Source: DASZHJ01 sp035604335
GTDB taxonomy: Bacteria > Pseudomonadota > Alphaproteobacteria > ATCC43930 > CGMCC-115725
Direction of reading: 5' to 3'
DNA: 30,340 nt
NCBI GenBank assembly: GCA_035604335.1
Contig: DATNIT010000093.1
Location: forward strand, 1 to 30,340
The notes under the pieces are model-generated. The model ran no database searches and was not told the DNA's origin. It was given only the letters and a program-made list of their open reading frames with translations. Of the stretch, positions 21,201 through 29,843 are shown one piece after another; the stretch's first letter is position 1, and the number at the start of each line of letters is the position of its first letter. Position numbers and translations under genes: made by a program.

Positions 21201-23090
21201 TCAGAGAAAACCGGTGGAGATCCATGGTACGGCCGCAATCAGACAGAGCGCGATCAGGAGCGCCCCGAGATAGGGCCAGATCCGACCGACGGTATCGTCG
21301 GGCGCGACCTGTGCGATGGCGCAGGCGTAGTAATAGCCGATGCCGAAGGGCGGCGCGAACAGGCCGAGGCCCATGGCCAGGATGACCACCATCGAATAGT
21401 GGATCTCGTGAATGCCGACCGCGCGCGCCACCGGAAAGAGCAGCGGTCCGAACACGAGGATCGCCGGGGCGCCCTCGAGCACGCTGCCGAGGATGGCGAA
21501 GCCCACGATCGAGATGGCTAGGAAGCCATAGGACTCGCCGGGCACCGAGGTCATGGCCGCGACGAGCTGGCGCGAGAAGCCCGATTGCGTCAACGCCCAT
21601 GCCATGCCGCTGGCCGTGCCGAGGATCAAGAGGATGGCGCCAGAGAGCGACGCGGTGGCGACCAGGCTCGGATAGACGCGGCGCCAGTCGAACTGGCGGT
21701 AGACCAGCGGTCCCACGATCAGGGAATAGAGAATGCCGACCGTCGAGACCTCGGTCGCCGTCGCTATGCCATCGACGACGGCGGACCGGATGGCGAACGG
21801 CAGGAGGAGGCCGGGCAGCGCCAACAGCGACGCGCGCAGCACCTGCTTCGCGGGCACGCGCGGCATTGTGCTGCCGCCATCGTCGCGGGAGCGGAGATAG
21901 GCGGCGATCACCAACGCCAGCGCGCACACTGCCGCCGGCAGGATGCCGCCGGTGAAGAGCGCCGCGATCGAAACGCCGGTGGCGGAGCTTACGAGGATCA
22001 GCACCAGGCTCGGCGGTATGGTCTCGCTCATCGCGCCCGAGGCCGCCAGCAGCGCGGCAAGCTCCGAGGGGTTCGATCCACGCCGACGCATTTCCGGCAA
22101 CAACCCCGGCGCGATCGCCGCCATGTCGGCGGCTTTGGCGCCGGAGATGCCGGAGACCAGGAACATCGCGCCGAGCAGCACGTAGGAGAGGCCGCCGCGG
22201 ACATGGCCCACGAGGGTTGCCATGAAGGCGACCAGCGCGCGGGCGATGCCGGTCATTTCGATAAGCGCGCCCAGAAAGACGAAGAGCGGCACGGAGAGCA
22301 GGATGAGGACCGACATGCCCTCGTCCATGCGGGTCAGCTCCACGATGAAGGGCGTCCGCGTCATGATCGCGAGATAAAGGAAGGTGGCGCCGCCGAACGC
22401 GAAGCCGATGGGCACGCCGACGGCGACGGCGATGCCGAGCATCACGCCGAAGAAGACGACCAGGTTGAAATTGCCGATCTCGAGCAGGACCGGCCGCAGC
22501 AGCCAAAGTCCGGCGGCTACAAGCACGCCGATCGCGATCGCGCCCGCGATTTCCTTGAGGCTCGATTGCTCGATCAGCCGCGTGATCGCGACCAAGGACA
22601 TCAGGACCGCGCCGACCCCGATCGCCGCCACCCGGTAGCTGTCCGAGATCTGCAACGAAGGAATCGTCACCACCCATTGCAGCTCGACCAGCGTGTAGCT
22701 CGGCATCAGAATCGCCAGGAGGAAGCCGATCACGACGAGAGAGGCCGTCGTCTCGAGCCAGCGCCGCAGGCCCGGCGAGGCGCGATTGACGAGCACGGAA
22801 AGCCGCATGTGCTCGCCGCGCCGAAGCGCCACCACCGCGCCCAGCATGGAGAGCCAGATGAAGAGGAAGCGCGCCAGCTCATCCGACCACAGGAGCGGCG
22901 CGTTGAAGACGTAGCGCGAGATGACGCCCGCCGAGAGGATGAGGATTTCCAGCACGACGAGCAGCGCCGCCGCGGCTTCGACCGCCTGCAGCAAGCCGCC
23001 CGCCGCCTTCGCCGCGCGGGCTCGTACGTTCGTGGCGATCCCCGATGCCGCCACGACCTCGAGCGAGCCCGGCTGCGCGGCGTTAGGCAT
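21201..23090 (-). CDS. TRAP transporter fused permease, DctQM (small and large membrane subunits in one chain)
   Basis: A 629-residue membrane protein joining the two membrane subunits of a TRAP carboxylate transporter. Residues about 30-190 have the DctQ pattern (LLVVLEILILSAGVISRYVFNAPLLWSDELARFLF); residues about 205-629 are DctM-like, with GVPIGFAFGGATFLYLAI, ALIEMTGIARAL, GAMFLVSGISGAKAADMAAI and SGAMSETIPPSLVLI. A helix-rich linker joins them. Fused QM forms are known in several TRAP families. The start at 23090 has no good Shine-Dalgarno, but it lies 18 bases after the DctP stop, so coupled translation is likely. It works with DctP to import a carboxylate using an ion gradient. Confidence 0.92.
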   Translation of the reverse strand: MPNAAQPGSLEVVAASGIATNVRARAAKAAGGLLQAVEAAAALLVVLEILILSAGVISRYVFNAPLLWSDELARFLFIWLSMLGAVVALRRGEHMRLSVLVNRASPGLRRWLETTASLVVIGFLLAILMPSYTLVELQWVVTIPSLQISDSYRVAAIGVGAVLMSLVAITRLIEQSSLKEIAGAIAIGVLVAAGLWLLRPVLLEIGNFNLVVFFGVMLGIAVAVGVPIGFAFGGATFLYLAIMTRTPFIVELTRMDEGMSVLILLSVPLFVFLGALIEMTGIARALVAFMATLVGHVRGGLSYVLLGAMFLVSGISGAKAADMAAIAPGLLPEMRRRGSNPSELAALLAASGAMSETIPPSLVLILVSSATGVSIAALFTGGILPAAVCALALVIAAYLRSRDDGGSTMPRVPAKQVLRASLLALPGLLLPFAIRSAVVDGIATATEVSTVGILYSLIVGPLVYRQFDWRRVYPSLVATASLSGAILLILGTASGMAWALTQSGFSRQLVAAMTSVPGESYGFLAISIVGFAILGSVLEGAPAILVFGPLLFPVARAVGIHEIHYSMVVILAMGLGLFAPPFGIGYYYACAIAQVAPDDTVGRIWPYLGALLIALCLIAAVPWISTGFL

Positions 23091-23108
23091 GGCGCGTGGC
23101 GGCGAAAG

Positions 23109-24128
23109 CTACGCCAATTGCCCGGTGTACCGCTCCAGCACGGCCCAGGCCTCGGTTCCGATCTTGTCGCGCCAGTCCTTGTAGAAGCCGCTCGCGCGCA
23201 GCACGTCCCGGAAGGGATCGAGGTTGGGCGAGTTGAACACCATCCCGCGCTTCTCGAGCTCCGCCTTCAGCGAATCGTTCGCGTTCTTGATATCCTCGCG
23301 CGCCTGGGGCACCTCGCCGTTGAAACCCTTGTCGACGATCTCCTGCAGGTCCTTGGGCAAAGCGCTCCAGGAGTTGGGATTGGCGAACATCCAATCGCCG
23401 TCCCAGATGTGGTTCGTGAGCGAGCAGTATTTCTGCACCTCGTAGAGCTTGCCCGCGAAGACGAAGGCGAGCGGATTCTCCTCGCCGTCGGCGATGTGCG
23501 TCTGGAGTGCGGTATAGAGCTCGTTGAAATCGATGCTCACCGGCGAGGCGCCGAGCGACTTGAACAGCGAGGTGTTGAGCGGGCTGATCGGCACCCGCAT
23601 CTTGAACCCCTTGAGATCGTCGGGGCTGTTGATCGGCTTCGTGGCGGTGGTGATCTGGCGGTAGCCGCTGTCCCACGCTTTGTCGAAGACGCGCAGCCCG
23701 ATCTTGGAGATCGTGTCCCGGATCAATTTGCCGAGGTCGCCGTCCATCGCGGGCCAGACATCCGCATAGCTCTTGAAGGCGAAGGCCATGGCGTTGATCG
23801 CCGCAATCGGCCCCGCCGCCGACGAGATCGAGACGCCGCTGGTGAAATAGAAATCGAGCACGCCCGAGCGCACCTGCGAGAGCATCGCGGCGTCGAGCCC
23901 GAGCTGGGCGTTCGGGAACACCTGGATCTCCAGATGTCCTTTCGCGGCCTCGTTGATCTTCTCCGCCGCCGCCTTGAGGCGGATGCTGTTGGGATGCGAC
24001 TCCGGATTGCCGTGGGCGAATTTGTAGACGAAGTCCGCGGCCTTGCTGCGCCGTGCCGGCAAGCCCACCAATGCGGTTGCCGCCGCCGCGGCCGCGCCGC
24101 GCAGCAGTTGACGCCGTGTTCCCTTCAT
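23109..24128 (-). CDS. TRAP transporter substrate-binding protein, DctP family
   Basis: A 339-residue periplasmic binding protein. The start at 24128 (MKGTRRQLLRGAAAAAATALVG) has GGAGGGAG 3-5 bases upstream and a twin-arginine-like leader that ends near SKA/ADF. The mature part shows FAHGNPESHPNSIRLKAAAEKINE and PDDLKGFKMRVPISP; the Arg of KMR (R178) is the residue that pairs with the ligand carboxylate in this family. Next come IDFNELYTALQTHIADGEENP and the long C-terminal helices. The cluster order is SDR, DctP, DctQM, hydrolase, oxidoreductase, LysR, so the imported acid is probably processed by these enzymes. Confidence 0.92.
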   Translation of the reverse strand: MKGTRRQLLRGAAAAAATALVGLPARRSKAADFVYKFAHGNPESHPNSIRLKAAAEKINEAAKGHLEIQVFPNAQLGLDAAMLSQVRSGVLDFYFTSGVSISSAAGPIAAINAMAFAFKSYADVWPAMDGDLGKLIRDTISKIGLRVFDKAWDSGYRQITTATKPINSPDDLKGFKMRVPISPLNTSLFKSLGASPVSIDFNELYTALQTHIADGEENPLAFVFAGKLYEVQKYCSLTNHIWDGDWMFANPNSWSALPKDLQEIVDKGFNGEVPQAREDIKNANDSLKAELEKRGMVFNSPNLDPFRDVLRASGFYKDWRDKIGTEAWAVLERYTGQLA

Positions 24129-24181
24129 AAGCTCCCTCCTCCCCGATTGCTGTTTTCTGTAACGCAAGATTGGTCCGCGAC

Positions 24182-24937
24182 TCAGATCGCGGTGTAGCCC
24201 CCGTCGACGACCAGCGACGCGCCGGTGATGAAAGACGCCTCGTCCGAGGCCAGGAACGTCACCGCGTTCGCGATCTCTTCGGGCCGGCCGAGCCGGTTGA
24301 GCGGCGTGTGCTCGATCAGGAATTTCCGCCAATCTGCCGCGAGGGTCGCGATCCGCGGCGTGTCGATCACGCCGGGCAGGATGGCATTCACCCGGATGTT
24401 CTCGCGTGCGTACTCGACCGCGGCCGCCCGCGACAGCATGAGCACGCCCGCCTTGGCGCTGTGATAGGCGGCGGCCTTGCCGGAGGCGACCAGCGCATAG
24501 GTCGAGGAGGTGTTGACGATGGCGCCGCCGCCCGCGCGCCGGAGCGCGGGAATGCACAGCTTCATGCCGAGCCACGTACCCTTGAGATCGGTGTCGATGG
24601 TCCGGTCCCACTCGGCCTCGGTCGTGTCCTCGACGCCGGGCCGCGCGGGCACGCCGGCGTTGTTGACCAGCGTGGTCAGGGGCCCGAACAGCGCCTCCGC
24701 CAGCGTGATCGCCGCCTGCCAGTCCTCGCTTTTGGTGACATCGAGCCGCATGTAGCGCGCGCACGGCTTGCTTCCGCCCGCGTTGAGGCGGGCCTCCAAC
24801 GCGGCTCCTTCGCCATCGAGGATGTCGCCGACCACGACCTTGGCGCCGGCGCTCACGAAGGCGGTGGCTTCGGCCGCCCCGATACCGTGAGCGCCGCCGG
24901 TGATGATCGCGACTTTGTTCGCGAGGCTTACGGGCAC
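24182..24937 (-). CDS. SDR family NAD(P)-dependent oxidoreductase (canonical Ser-Tyr-Lys)
   Basis: A 251-residue classical SDR. The GTG start at 24937 gives MPVSLANKVAIITGGAHGIG; no strong ribosome-binding site is seen. The cofactor loop is TGGAHGIG (13-20), NNAG is at 92-95, catalytic S145, Y158 and K162 sit in SSTYALVASGKAAAYHSAK, and VDGGYT ends the protein. The helix Asn of the tetrad is D117 (DTDLKG), a substitution also seen in related SDRs. The Asp near the end of strand 2 (VVGDILD) suggests NAD preference (inference). It is the first gene of the minus-strand TRAP cluster after the cupin gene and probably oxidises an alcohol intermediate of that pathway. Contrast the SDR at 5491, which lacks these residues. 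Confidence 0.9.
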   Translation of the reverse strand: MPVSLANKVAIITGGAHGIGAAEATAFVSAGAKVVVGDILDGEGAALEARLNAGGSKPCARYMRLDVTKSEDWQAAITLAEALFGPLTTLVNNAGVPARPGVEDTTEAEWDRTIDTDLKGTWLGMKLCIPALRRAGGGAIVNTSSTYALVASGKAAAYHSAKAGVLMLSRAAAVEYARENIRVNAILPGVIDTPRIATLAADWRKFLIEHTPLNRLGRPEEIANAVTFLASDEASFITGASLVVDGGYTAI

Positions 24938-25177
24938 GGCGAAGCCAGCCCGATCGTGTCATGCCGAAACAGCATCCGGGTGCTCGCGATGATGCGGGTA
25001 CGCGTGGACATGGAGAATTTCTCGAAGGTCATCATGGGCTGCTGCCAGCCACAAATGCTATCTCGCAATTGCCGTCATGCTGAATCGGCATCAGCTGCCG
25101 ACATGACCCGTATCGTACCCTATTGCGCGAGCGATCCCGGTTGAGCGTGTCGTGACCGCGAACTTGTGTCGCACAGG

Positions 25178-25663
25178 CTAGGTTGGATTTCGGGCGGGCT
25201 CGAAACCCGGCGCGTAGCGAGGCCCGGTCGTGGACTGGTCGACAGCGGTGCCCCAGATCCCGTGGCTCAGGTCCTTGCCCGTGAGGAACACGGCGTCCCG
25301 GTCGGGCGTCGCCATCGACGAGTGCACGGAGTTCGGCGGGAAGTAGACGAGGGAGCCGGGTTTGGCCTCCGCTTTGTGGCCGTCGACCTCGACGAGAAGG
25401 GTTCCCTCGATGACGTAGACCCATTGCTCGTTGGGATGGCTATGCGCCCGCGCGCCGGTTCCCTTGGGCATCCGCATGAGGCCCATCATGAACCGCTCGC
25501 CCTCCACCAGCGATCCGGCCGCGGTCGAATAGTCCGGACCAGCTTCCACGCGATTGACCCGCGCCAGCTCGAAAACGTACTTGCCGGCGCCCGCTTTCAC
25601 GCCGCGGGGCGGAGCTGGTGGCGCGGCAGTAGCCATTTTGGCGGGTCCTTCGTTGGGTGACAT
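25178..25663 (-). CDS. Cupin domain protein
   Basis: A 161-residue protein with a single small beta barrel. The start at 25663 (MSPNEGPAKMATAAPPAPP) has GGAGGAACC right before it; the Ala/Pro-rich first 25 residues look like a flexible tail. The cupin core shows HSHPNEQWVYVIEGTLLVEVDG (motif 1, two His and one Glu metal ligands) and PGSLVYFPPNSVHS (motif 2, third His). It could be a metal-dependent enzyme, isomerase or sensor; cupins of this kind often accompany organic acid catabolism. It is on the same strand as the TRAP cluster, 240 bases upstream, so it may have its own promoter and is only loosely linked. In 24938-25177 I see only a 6-bp stem-loop (25085-25101), no gene. Confidence 0.85.
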   Translation of the reverse strand: MSPNEGPAKMATAAPPAPPRGVKAGAGKYVFELARVNRVEAGPDYSTAAGSLVEGERFMMGLMRMPKGTGARAHSHPNEQWVYVIEGTLLVEVDGHKAEAKPGSLVYFPPNSVHSSMATPDRDAVFLTGKDLSHGIWGTAVDQSTTGPRYAPGFEPARNPT

Positions 25664-26107
25664 GGTTCCTCCGTCGGTGGATGCGGCCCCGCGAGCGCAC
25701 GGATCGCTACGAGGGGGGTCGCGGCGACCTCCCACGTCACCACACCGGGACTCGCGTCACAAATACCGTCTCGCCATGGGCCCCATACCCGCCGGGAATA
25801 GAGCCGGAAGGGTGGGGCCGGCGACAGGGCGCGTCAATCGACAGCGCAAATCGGGCCCGCGATCGCTGCCCGTCGATTACAGCACGGCCGATTGCTGCAA
25901 GCATTTTGAGAATTAAAATAGTGTTGCGTCATACGCAACGACATACCAAGCCGATTGCGCCGCAGGCACGCTGCGCCGAGCTTGGCGAGGATCTGAGGCG
26001 GCCTTCCAAGCGCGCTCAGGCAGTTGACGCTGCGTCGTGCCCTCACTAATTTCGTCGGCGGGACACGGCCCCCCAACGGGTCGCAGCCATTCTGGAAGGA
26101 ATAGGCC
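25664..26107. other. Divergent intergenic region, cupin gene / serC
   Basis: No convincing gene lies in these 444 bases. The left part is GC-rich and featureless. An AT-rich patch at 25900-25925 (ATTTTGAGAATTAAAATAG and flanks) with the palindrome at 25923-25939 immediately downstream is the likely promoter and operator of serC. A GGAAGGAATAGG ribosome-binding site precedes serC. Confidence 0.6.
25923..25939. promoter_or_regulatory. 17-bp perfect inverted repeat upstream of serC-serA
   Basis: GTTGCGT-CAT-ACGCAAC: two perfect 7-base arms with a 3-base spacer, about 170 bases upstream of serC and directly beside an AT-rich patch. The form fits a dimeric regulator site. I cannot name the regulator. 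Confidence 0.5.
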
Positions 26108-27265
26108 ATGAAGCCGCACGCTCGGCCCGCCAACCCTTGCTTCTCGTCAGGTCCTTGTGCCAAGCGTCCAGGATGGTCGCTGCAGGCGCTCGAGCACGCC
26201 TGCCTCGGCCGCTCGCATCGCTCGAAAGCCGGCAAAGCCAAATTGAAGGAGGTCATTGACCGCTCGCGCGCCATCCTGGGCGTGCCGGCCGATTATCGCA
26301 TCGGCATCGTGCCGGCCTCCGATACCGGCGCGGTGGAGCTCGCGCTCTGGTCGTTGCTGGGGGCGCGCGGCGTCGATCTCCTGGCCTGGGAAAGCTTCGG
26401 CGAGGGCTGGATCACCGATGCGGTGAAGCAGCTCAAACTCAAGGATGTCCGCGCGCTCCGCGCCGACTACGGCGTGCTGCCGGATCTCGGTCAAGTCGAC
26501 CCCGCCCGCGACGTCGTCTTCACCTGGAACGGTACCACCTCCGGGGTGCGCGTACCCGACGGCGACTGGATCGAGCGGGATCGGGAAGGGCTCGCCATCT
26601 GCGATGCGACCTCCGCCGCCTTTGCCATGGATCTGCCCTGGGACAAGCTCGATGTCGTGACCTATTCCTGGCAGAAGGTGCTGGGCGGCGAAGCCGCGCA
26701 CGGCATGCTCGTGCTGAGTCCGCGGGCGGTGGCGCGTGCCGCTGGCTATGTGCCGCCCTGGCCATTGCCGAAACTGTTCCGCCTGAACTCGAAGGGCAAG
26801 TTCAACGAGGCGACCTTCGTCGGCGAGACCATCAATACGCCCTCAATGCTCTGCGTCGAGGATGCGATCGACGGCCTCAAATGGGCGGAGCGGGTGGGCG
26901 GGCTCAAAGGTCTGATCGCGCGCTCGGAGGCCAACCTCGCCGCGATCGCCGATTGGGTCGAGCGGACACCCTGGATCGATTTCCTTGCCCGCGATCCGCG
27001 CACGCGCTCCTGCACCTCGGTCTGCCTCGCCATCACGGACGATTGGTTCCGGCGGCTTGACCAGGTGGCACAGCGGGCGGCCGTGAAGCAGCTCGAGGCG
27101 CTGCTCGACGCGGAGCGTGTCGCGTACGACATCGCCGGCCACCGGGATGCCCCGCCGGGCTTGCGCATATGGACGGGCGCCACCGTCGAGCGCGGCGACG
27201 TCGAAGCCCTGCTGCCGTGGCTCGACTGGGCCTACGGCGAGATCCGCCGCGCCGCCGCGGCCTGA
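26108..27265 (+). CDS. serC: Phosphoserine aminotransferase
   Basis: A 385-residue PLP enzyme that makes 3-phosphoserine from 3-phosphohydroxypyruvate and glutamate. ATG 26108 follows GGAAGGAATAGG. It belongs to the long alphaproteobacterial/archaeal SerC subgroup, recognised by KPHARPANPCFSSGPCAKRPGW at the N-terminus (first 20 or so residues) and GRSHRSKAGKAKL (34-46). The cofactor region is visible as ICDATSAAFAMDLPW (D166) and YSWQKVLGGEAAHG (K190, Schiff-base lysine). FRLNSKGKFNEATFVGETINTPSML is the conserved segment near the substrate. It is 35 bases upstream of serA; both are probably transcribed together from the palindrome-bearing promoter region. High confidence: context and motif agree. 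Confidence 0.95.
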   Translation: MKPHARPANPCFSSGPCAKRPGWSLQALEHACLGRSHRSKAGKAKLKEVIDRSRAILGVPADYRIGIVPASDTGAVELALWSLLGARGVDLLAWESFGEGWITDAVKQLKLKDVRALRADYGVLPDLGQVDPARDVVFTWNGTTSGVRVPDGDWIERDREGLAICDATSAAFAMDLPWDKLDVVTYSWQKVLGGEAAHGMLVLSPRAVARAAGYVPPWPLPKLFRLNSKGKFNEATFVGETINTPSMLCVEDAIDGLKWAERVGGLKGLIARSEANLAAIADWVERTPWIDFLARDPRTRSCTSVCLAITDDWFRRLDQVAQRAAVKQLEALLDAERVAYDIAGHRDAPPGLRIWTGATVERGDVEALLPWLDWAYGEIRRAAAA

Positions 27266-27300
27266 GCCGCTCAGAAAATTCCAGTATTGGGACTGTGTCC

Positions 27301-28878
27301 ATGGCCAAGGTGTTGATTGCCGACGCGCTGAGCCCGCACGCCCTCGAGATCTTCCGGTCGCGCGGCATCGAGACGGACGCGAAGGTCGGCCTCAAGCCCG
27401 ACGCGCTCAAGGAAATCATCGGCGCCTACGACGGCCTCGCCGTGCGCTCCGCCACCAAGGTGACGCGGGCGCTGCTCGAGCGCGCGGTCAATCTGAAGGT
27501 GATCGGCCGCGCCGGCATCGGCGTCGACAACATCGACGTACCCGCGGCGACCCAGCGCGGTATCGTCGTGATGAACACGCCCTATGGCAACTCCATCACG
27601 ACGGCGGAGCATGCTATCGCGCTGATGTTCGCGCTGGCGCGCGAGGTGCCGGCGGCCGACCACTCGACGCAGGCGGGCAGGTGGGAGAAGTCCCGCTTCA
27701 TGGGCGTCGAGCTCTTCGGCAAGACGCTGGGCGTGATCGGCTGCGGGAACATCGGCTCGATCGTGGCGAACCGCGCGCTCGGGCTCAAGATGAAGGTGAT
27801 CGCCTACGACCCTTATCTTTCGCCGGAGCGCGCGGTCGAGCTCGGCGTCGAGAAGGTCGAGCTCGATGAGCTCTTCAGGCGCGCGGATTTCATCACGTTG
27901 CACACGCCGCTGACCGACGCCACCCGCGACATCATCGACGGCCGCGCGATCGCGAAGATGAAGCAGGGCGTCCGCATCATCAACTGCGCCCGCGGCGGGC
28001 TCATCCGCGAGCGGGACCTGAAGGCGGCGCTCGATTCAGGGCACGTGGCGGGCGCGGCGCTCGACGTGTTTCCCGTGGAGCCCGCCACCGAGAACATGCT
28101 CTTCGGCCATCCCAAACTGGTTGCGACGCCGCATCTCGGCGCCGCTACGACCGAAGCGCAGGAGAACGTGGCGCTGCAAGTCGCCGAGCAGATGTCGGAT
28201 TTCCTGCTGACCGGCGCGGTCGTGAACGCAATCAACATGCCCTCCCTCACCGCCGAGGATGCAACGCGGCTCAAGCCTTATATGAAGCTCGCGGAGCAGC
28301 TCGGCAGCTTCGCGGGTCAGCTCACGGAGTCGCCGATCCGCGCGGTCGCAGTCGAGTACGAGGGCCACGTGGCCCAGCTCAACGTAAAGCCGCTCACCGC
28401 CGTGGTGCTGAAGGCGCTGCTGGCGCCGCAACTCGACAGCGTCAACATGGTGAACGCGCCGCTGATCTGCCGCGACCGCGATATTCGCGTCAGCGAGACG
28501 CGCATGATCGCCGAGGGGGATTTCCACACCCTGATGCGCGTCATCCTGACGACCGAACGCCGTACCCGTAGCGTCGCCGGAACCCTGTTCCGCGGCGGGC
28601 AGCCGCGCATCGTGACGATCGAGGACGTGCCCATGGACGCCGAGCTGGGCGCCAACATGCTGTTCGTGCGCAACAAGGACAAGCCCGGCTTCATCGGCAA
28701 CCTCGGCCGCACGCTCGGCGAGGCCGGCATCAACATCGCGACATTCCACCTGGGCCGCACCGCGCCGGGCGAGGACGCGATCTGCCTCGTCCAGGTGGAC
28801 CAGCCGCTCAACGAGCTCCTGCTCGAGCAGGTCTGCACGATCCCCGACGTGCTGCAGGCGAAACTGCTGCGGTTTTAG
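27301..28878 (+). CDS. serA: D-3-phosphoglycerate dehydrogenase (long form with ACT domain)
   Basis: A 525-residue enzyme that oxidises 3-phosphoglycerate to 3-phosphohydroxypyruvate, the first step of serine biosynthesis. Domains in order are the substrate-binding half; the NAD-binding Rossmann fold with GVIGCGNIG (144-152) and D170; the catalytic residues R231 (NCARGGL), E260 (PVEP) and H278 (ATPHLGA); an intervening ASB domain (about 320-450); and an ACT domain (about 455-525; MLFVRNKDKPGFIGNLGRTL onward). The ACT domain usually senses serine for feedback inhibition. ATG 27301 lacks a strong Shine-Dalgarno, which suggests coupling to serC. Confidence 0.96.
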   Translation: MAKVLIADALSPHALEIFRSRGIETDAKVGLKPDALKEIIGAYDGLAVRSATKVTRALLERAVNLKVIGRAGIGVDNIDVPAATQRGIVVMNTPYGNSITTAEHAIALMFALAREVPAADHSTQAGRWEKSRFMGVELFGKTLGVIGCGNIGSIVANRALGLKMKVIAYDPYLSPERAVELGVEKVELDELFRRADFITLHTPLTDATRDIIDGRAIAKMKQGVRIINCARGGLIRERDLKAALDSGHVAGAALDVFPVEPATENMLFGHPKLVATPHLGAATTEAQENVALQVAEQMSDFLLTGAVVNAINMPSLTAEDATRLKPYMKLAEQLGSFAGQLTESPIRAVAVEYEGHVAQLNVKPLTAVVLKALLAPQLDSVNMVNAPLICRDRDIRVSETRMIAEGDFHTLMRVILTTERRTRSVAGTLFRGGQPRIVTIEDVPMDAELGANMLFVRNKDKPGFIGNLGRTLGEAGINIATFHLGRTAPGEDAICLVQVDQPLNELLLEQVCTIPDVLQAKLLRF

Positions 28879-28899
28879 GCGCGGTGGGACGCGAGCGCC

Positions 28900-29646
28900 T
28901 TAGTTCAAGAGGAACGCGCCGGGCTTCAGCGCAACGGTCTTGGTAGTGGGGTGCTGGCCGCCGCGCACGACGACCACTTGGGACGGGCTCGAGGCAGGCC
29001 GCGGCGCTGGGCTGGGGCTCGCGGTCGGCGTTGCGGTCGGGGCTGGAGTTGAGGTCGGGGCCGGGGTCGAGGTCGAGGTCGCCACGTAGGATGACGCGCC
29101 GCCGCCCCAGGTCCTGAAGGGTCCCACGTCGACGTGGACGAAATTGTGGGCGGGATAGTAGCCGACGCCGCCGCCGCGGAGCGAGAGCGCCGCCCTATGG
29201 AGCTGGCCGAGCGTCCGGCCGCGCAGCGAAATATCGGCGGCCTGTCCCTGCATGTGCAGGCTGTTGACCGCCGCACCTTCCGCGACCAGACGCGCGTTCG
29301 TCTCGGGCGTGCGATAGCCGGAGGTCAGGAGAAAAGGCTCGTCGGTATCGAGCTTCTCCTGCAAGGACACCAGCAGGTCGAGGAGCCGCGGATCGATCGG
29401 GTGGGTGGTGTTCGTGTGGAAATCGCGGAGCGCCCAGTCCAGCGACTTGAGGCCCTGCGGAATATAATAGTCGTTGGCCCAGAAGACGGAATTGTAGGAC
29501 TCGCCGGTATTGACGTTGTAGAGCGAGAGGCGCCGGAAATAGAGGATGCTGGGCGCGCCGAGCGCCGGCTTCGCGGCCGCACTCACGAGCGCCGCTCCCG
29601 CAAAAGCCAAGACCTTCCGACGCGACAGCGTCTTTTCCTGGTCCAT
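28900..29646 (-). CDS. DUF882 (YcbK/MepK-like) Tat-exported murein peptidase-like protein
   Basis: A 248-residue protein of the DUF882 / peptidase M15-like group; the relative MepK of E. coli cuts peptide cross-links in the cell wall. The start at 29646 has AGGTG about 5 bases upstream; an in-frame ATG at 29709 exists without a ribosome-binding site. The leader LSRRKVLAFAGAALVSAAA is a Tat signal (about 7-30). The zinc site is visible: SGYRTPETN (109-117), SLHMQGQAADIS (H131, D138) and FVHVDVG (H171). Residues 189-222 are a Thr/Ser/Pro/Ala low-complexity stretch, then a short tail (VVVVRGGQHPTTKTVAL). It lies antisense between serA and hisZ, 21 bases from the serA stop. The tail may span the periplasm or bind the wall; that is inference. 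Confidence 0.87.
   Translation of the reverse strand: MDQEKTLSRRKVLAFAGAALVSAAAKPALGAPSILYFRRLSLYNVNTGESYNSVFWANDYYIPQGLKSLDWALRDFHTNTTHPIDPRLLDLLVSLQEKLDTDEPFLLTSGYRTPETNARLVAEGAAVNSLHMQGQAADISLRGRTLGQLHRAALSLRGGGVGYYPAHNFVHVDVGPFRTWGGGASSYVATSTSTPAPTSTPAPTATPTASPSPAPRPASSPSQVVVVRGGQHPTTKTVALKPGAFLLN
28981..29082 (-). repeat. Low-complexity Pro/Thr/Ser/Ala repeat coding segment in DUF882 gene
   Basis: The DNA encodes residues 189-222 with imperfect units such as TSTPAP-TSTPAP-TATPTA. It is built from GGTCGGGG- and GAGGTCG-like repeats on the plus strand, which could expand or contract by slippage in multiples of three without breaking the frame. Confidence 0.75.
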
Positions 29647-29843
29647 CTCCGCACCTTTGGTCGCGCGAGGTGCCTTGGCGCACCTCGCCCCGGGGAGATC
29701 AAACACCATGGTTGGTTAAGGCCTGGTAAGCAGATGCTCGAATTAATGGTGTTTTCTTGCATTCTCCAGGGCCTTAGCGGGCATCGTGGGTTTGGCGGCG
29801 TTTTCGTTTGCCGAGCCTCGGGAAACACGATATCCCCGCGCGC

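Noticed and set aside
21585..24197. 870-codon plus-strand open frame opposite the TRAP genes
   Set aside because: Composition is dominated by Arg, Asp, Glu, His and Gly without hydrophobic pattern, and the minus strand encodes DctP and DctQM with full motifs.
25085..25101. TCGGCA-TCAGC-TGCCGA stem-loop between cupin and SDR genes as a terminator
   Set aside because: Only 6 bp with no T-run; too weak in GC-rich DNA to call.
28981..29082. Repeat block in the DUF882 gene as a CRISPR or tandem-repeat locus
   Set aside because: The units are short, imperfect and in frame, encoding a Pro/Thr-rich tail; there are no spacers.
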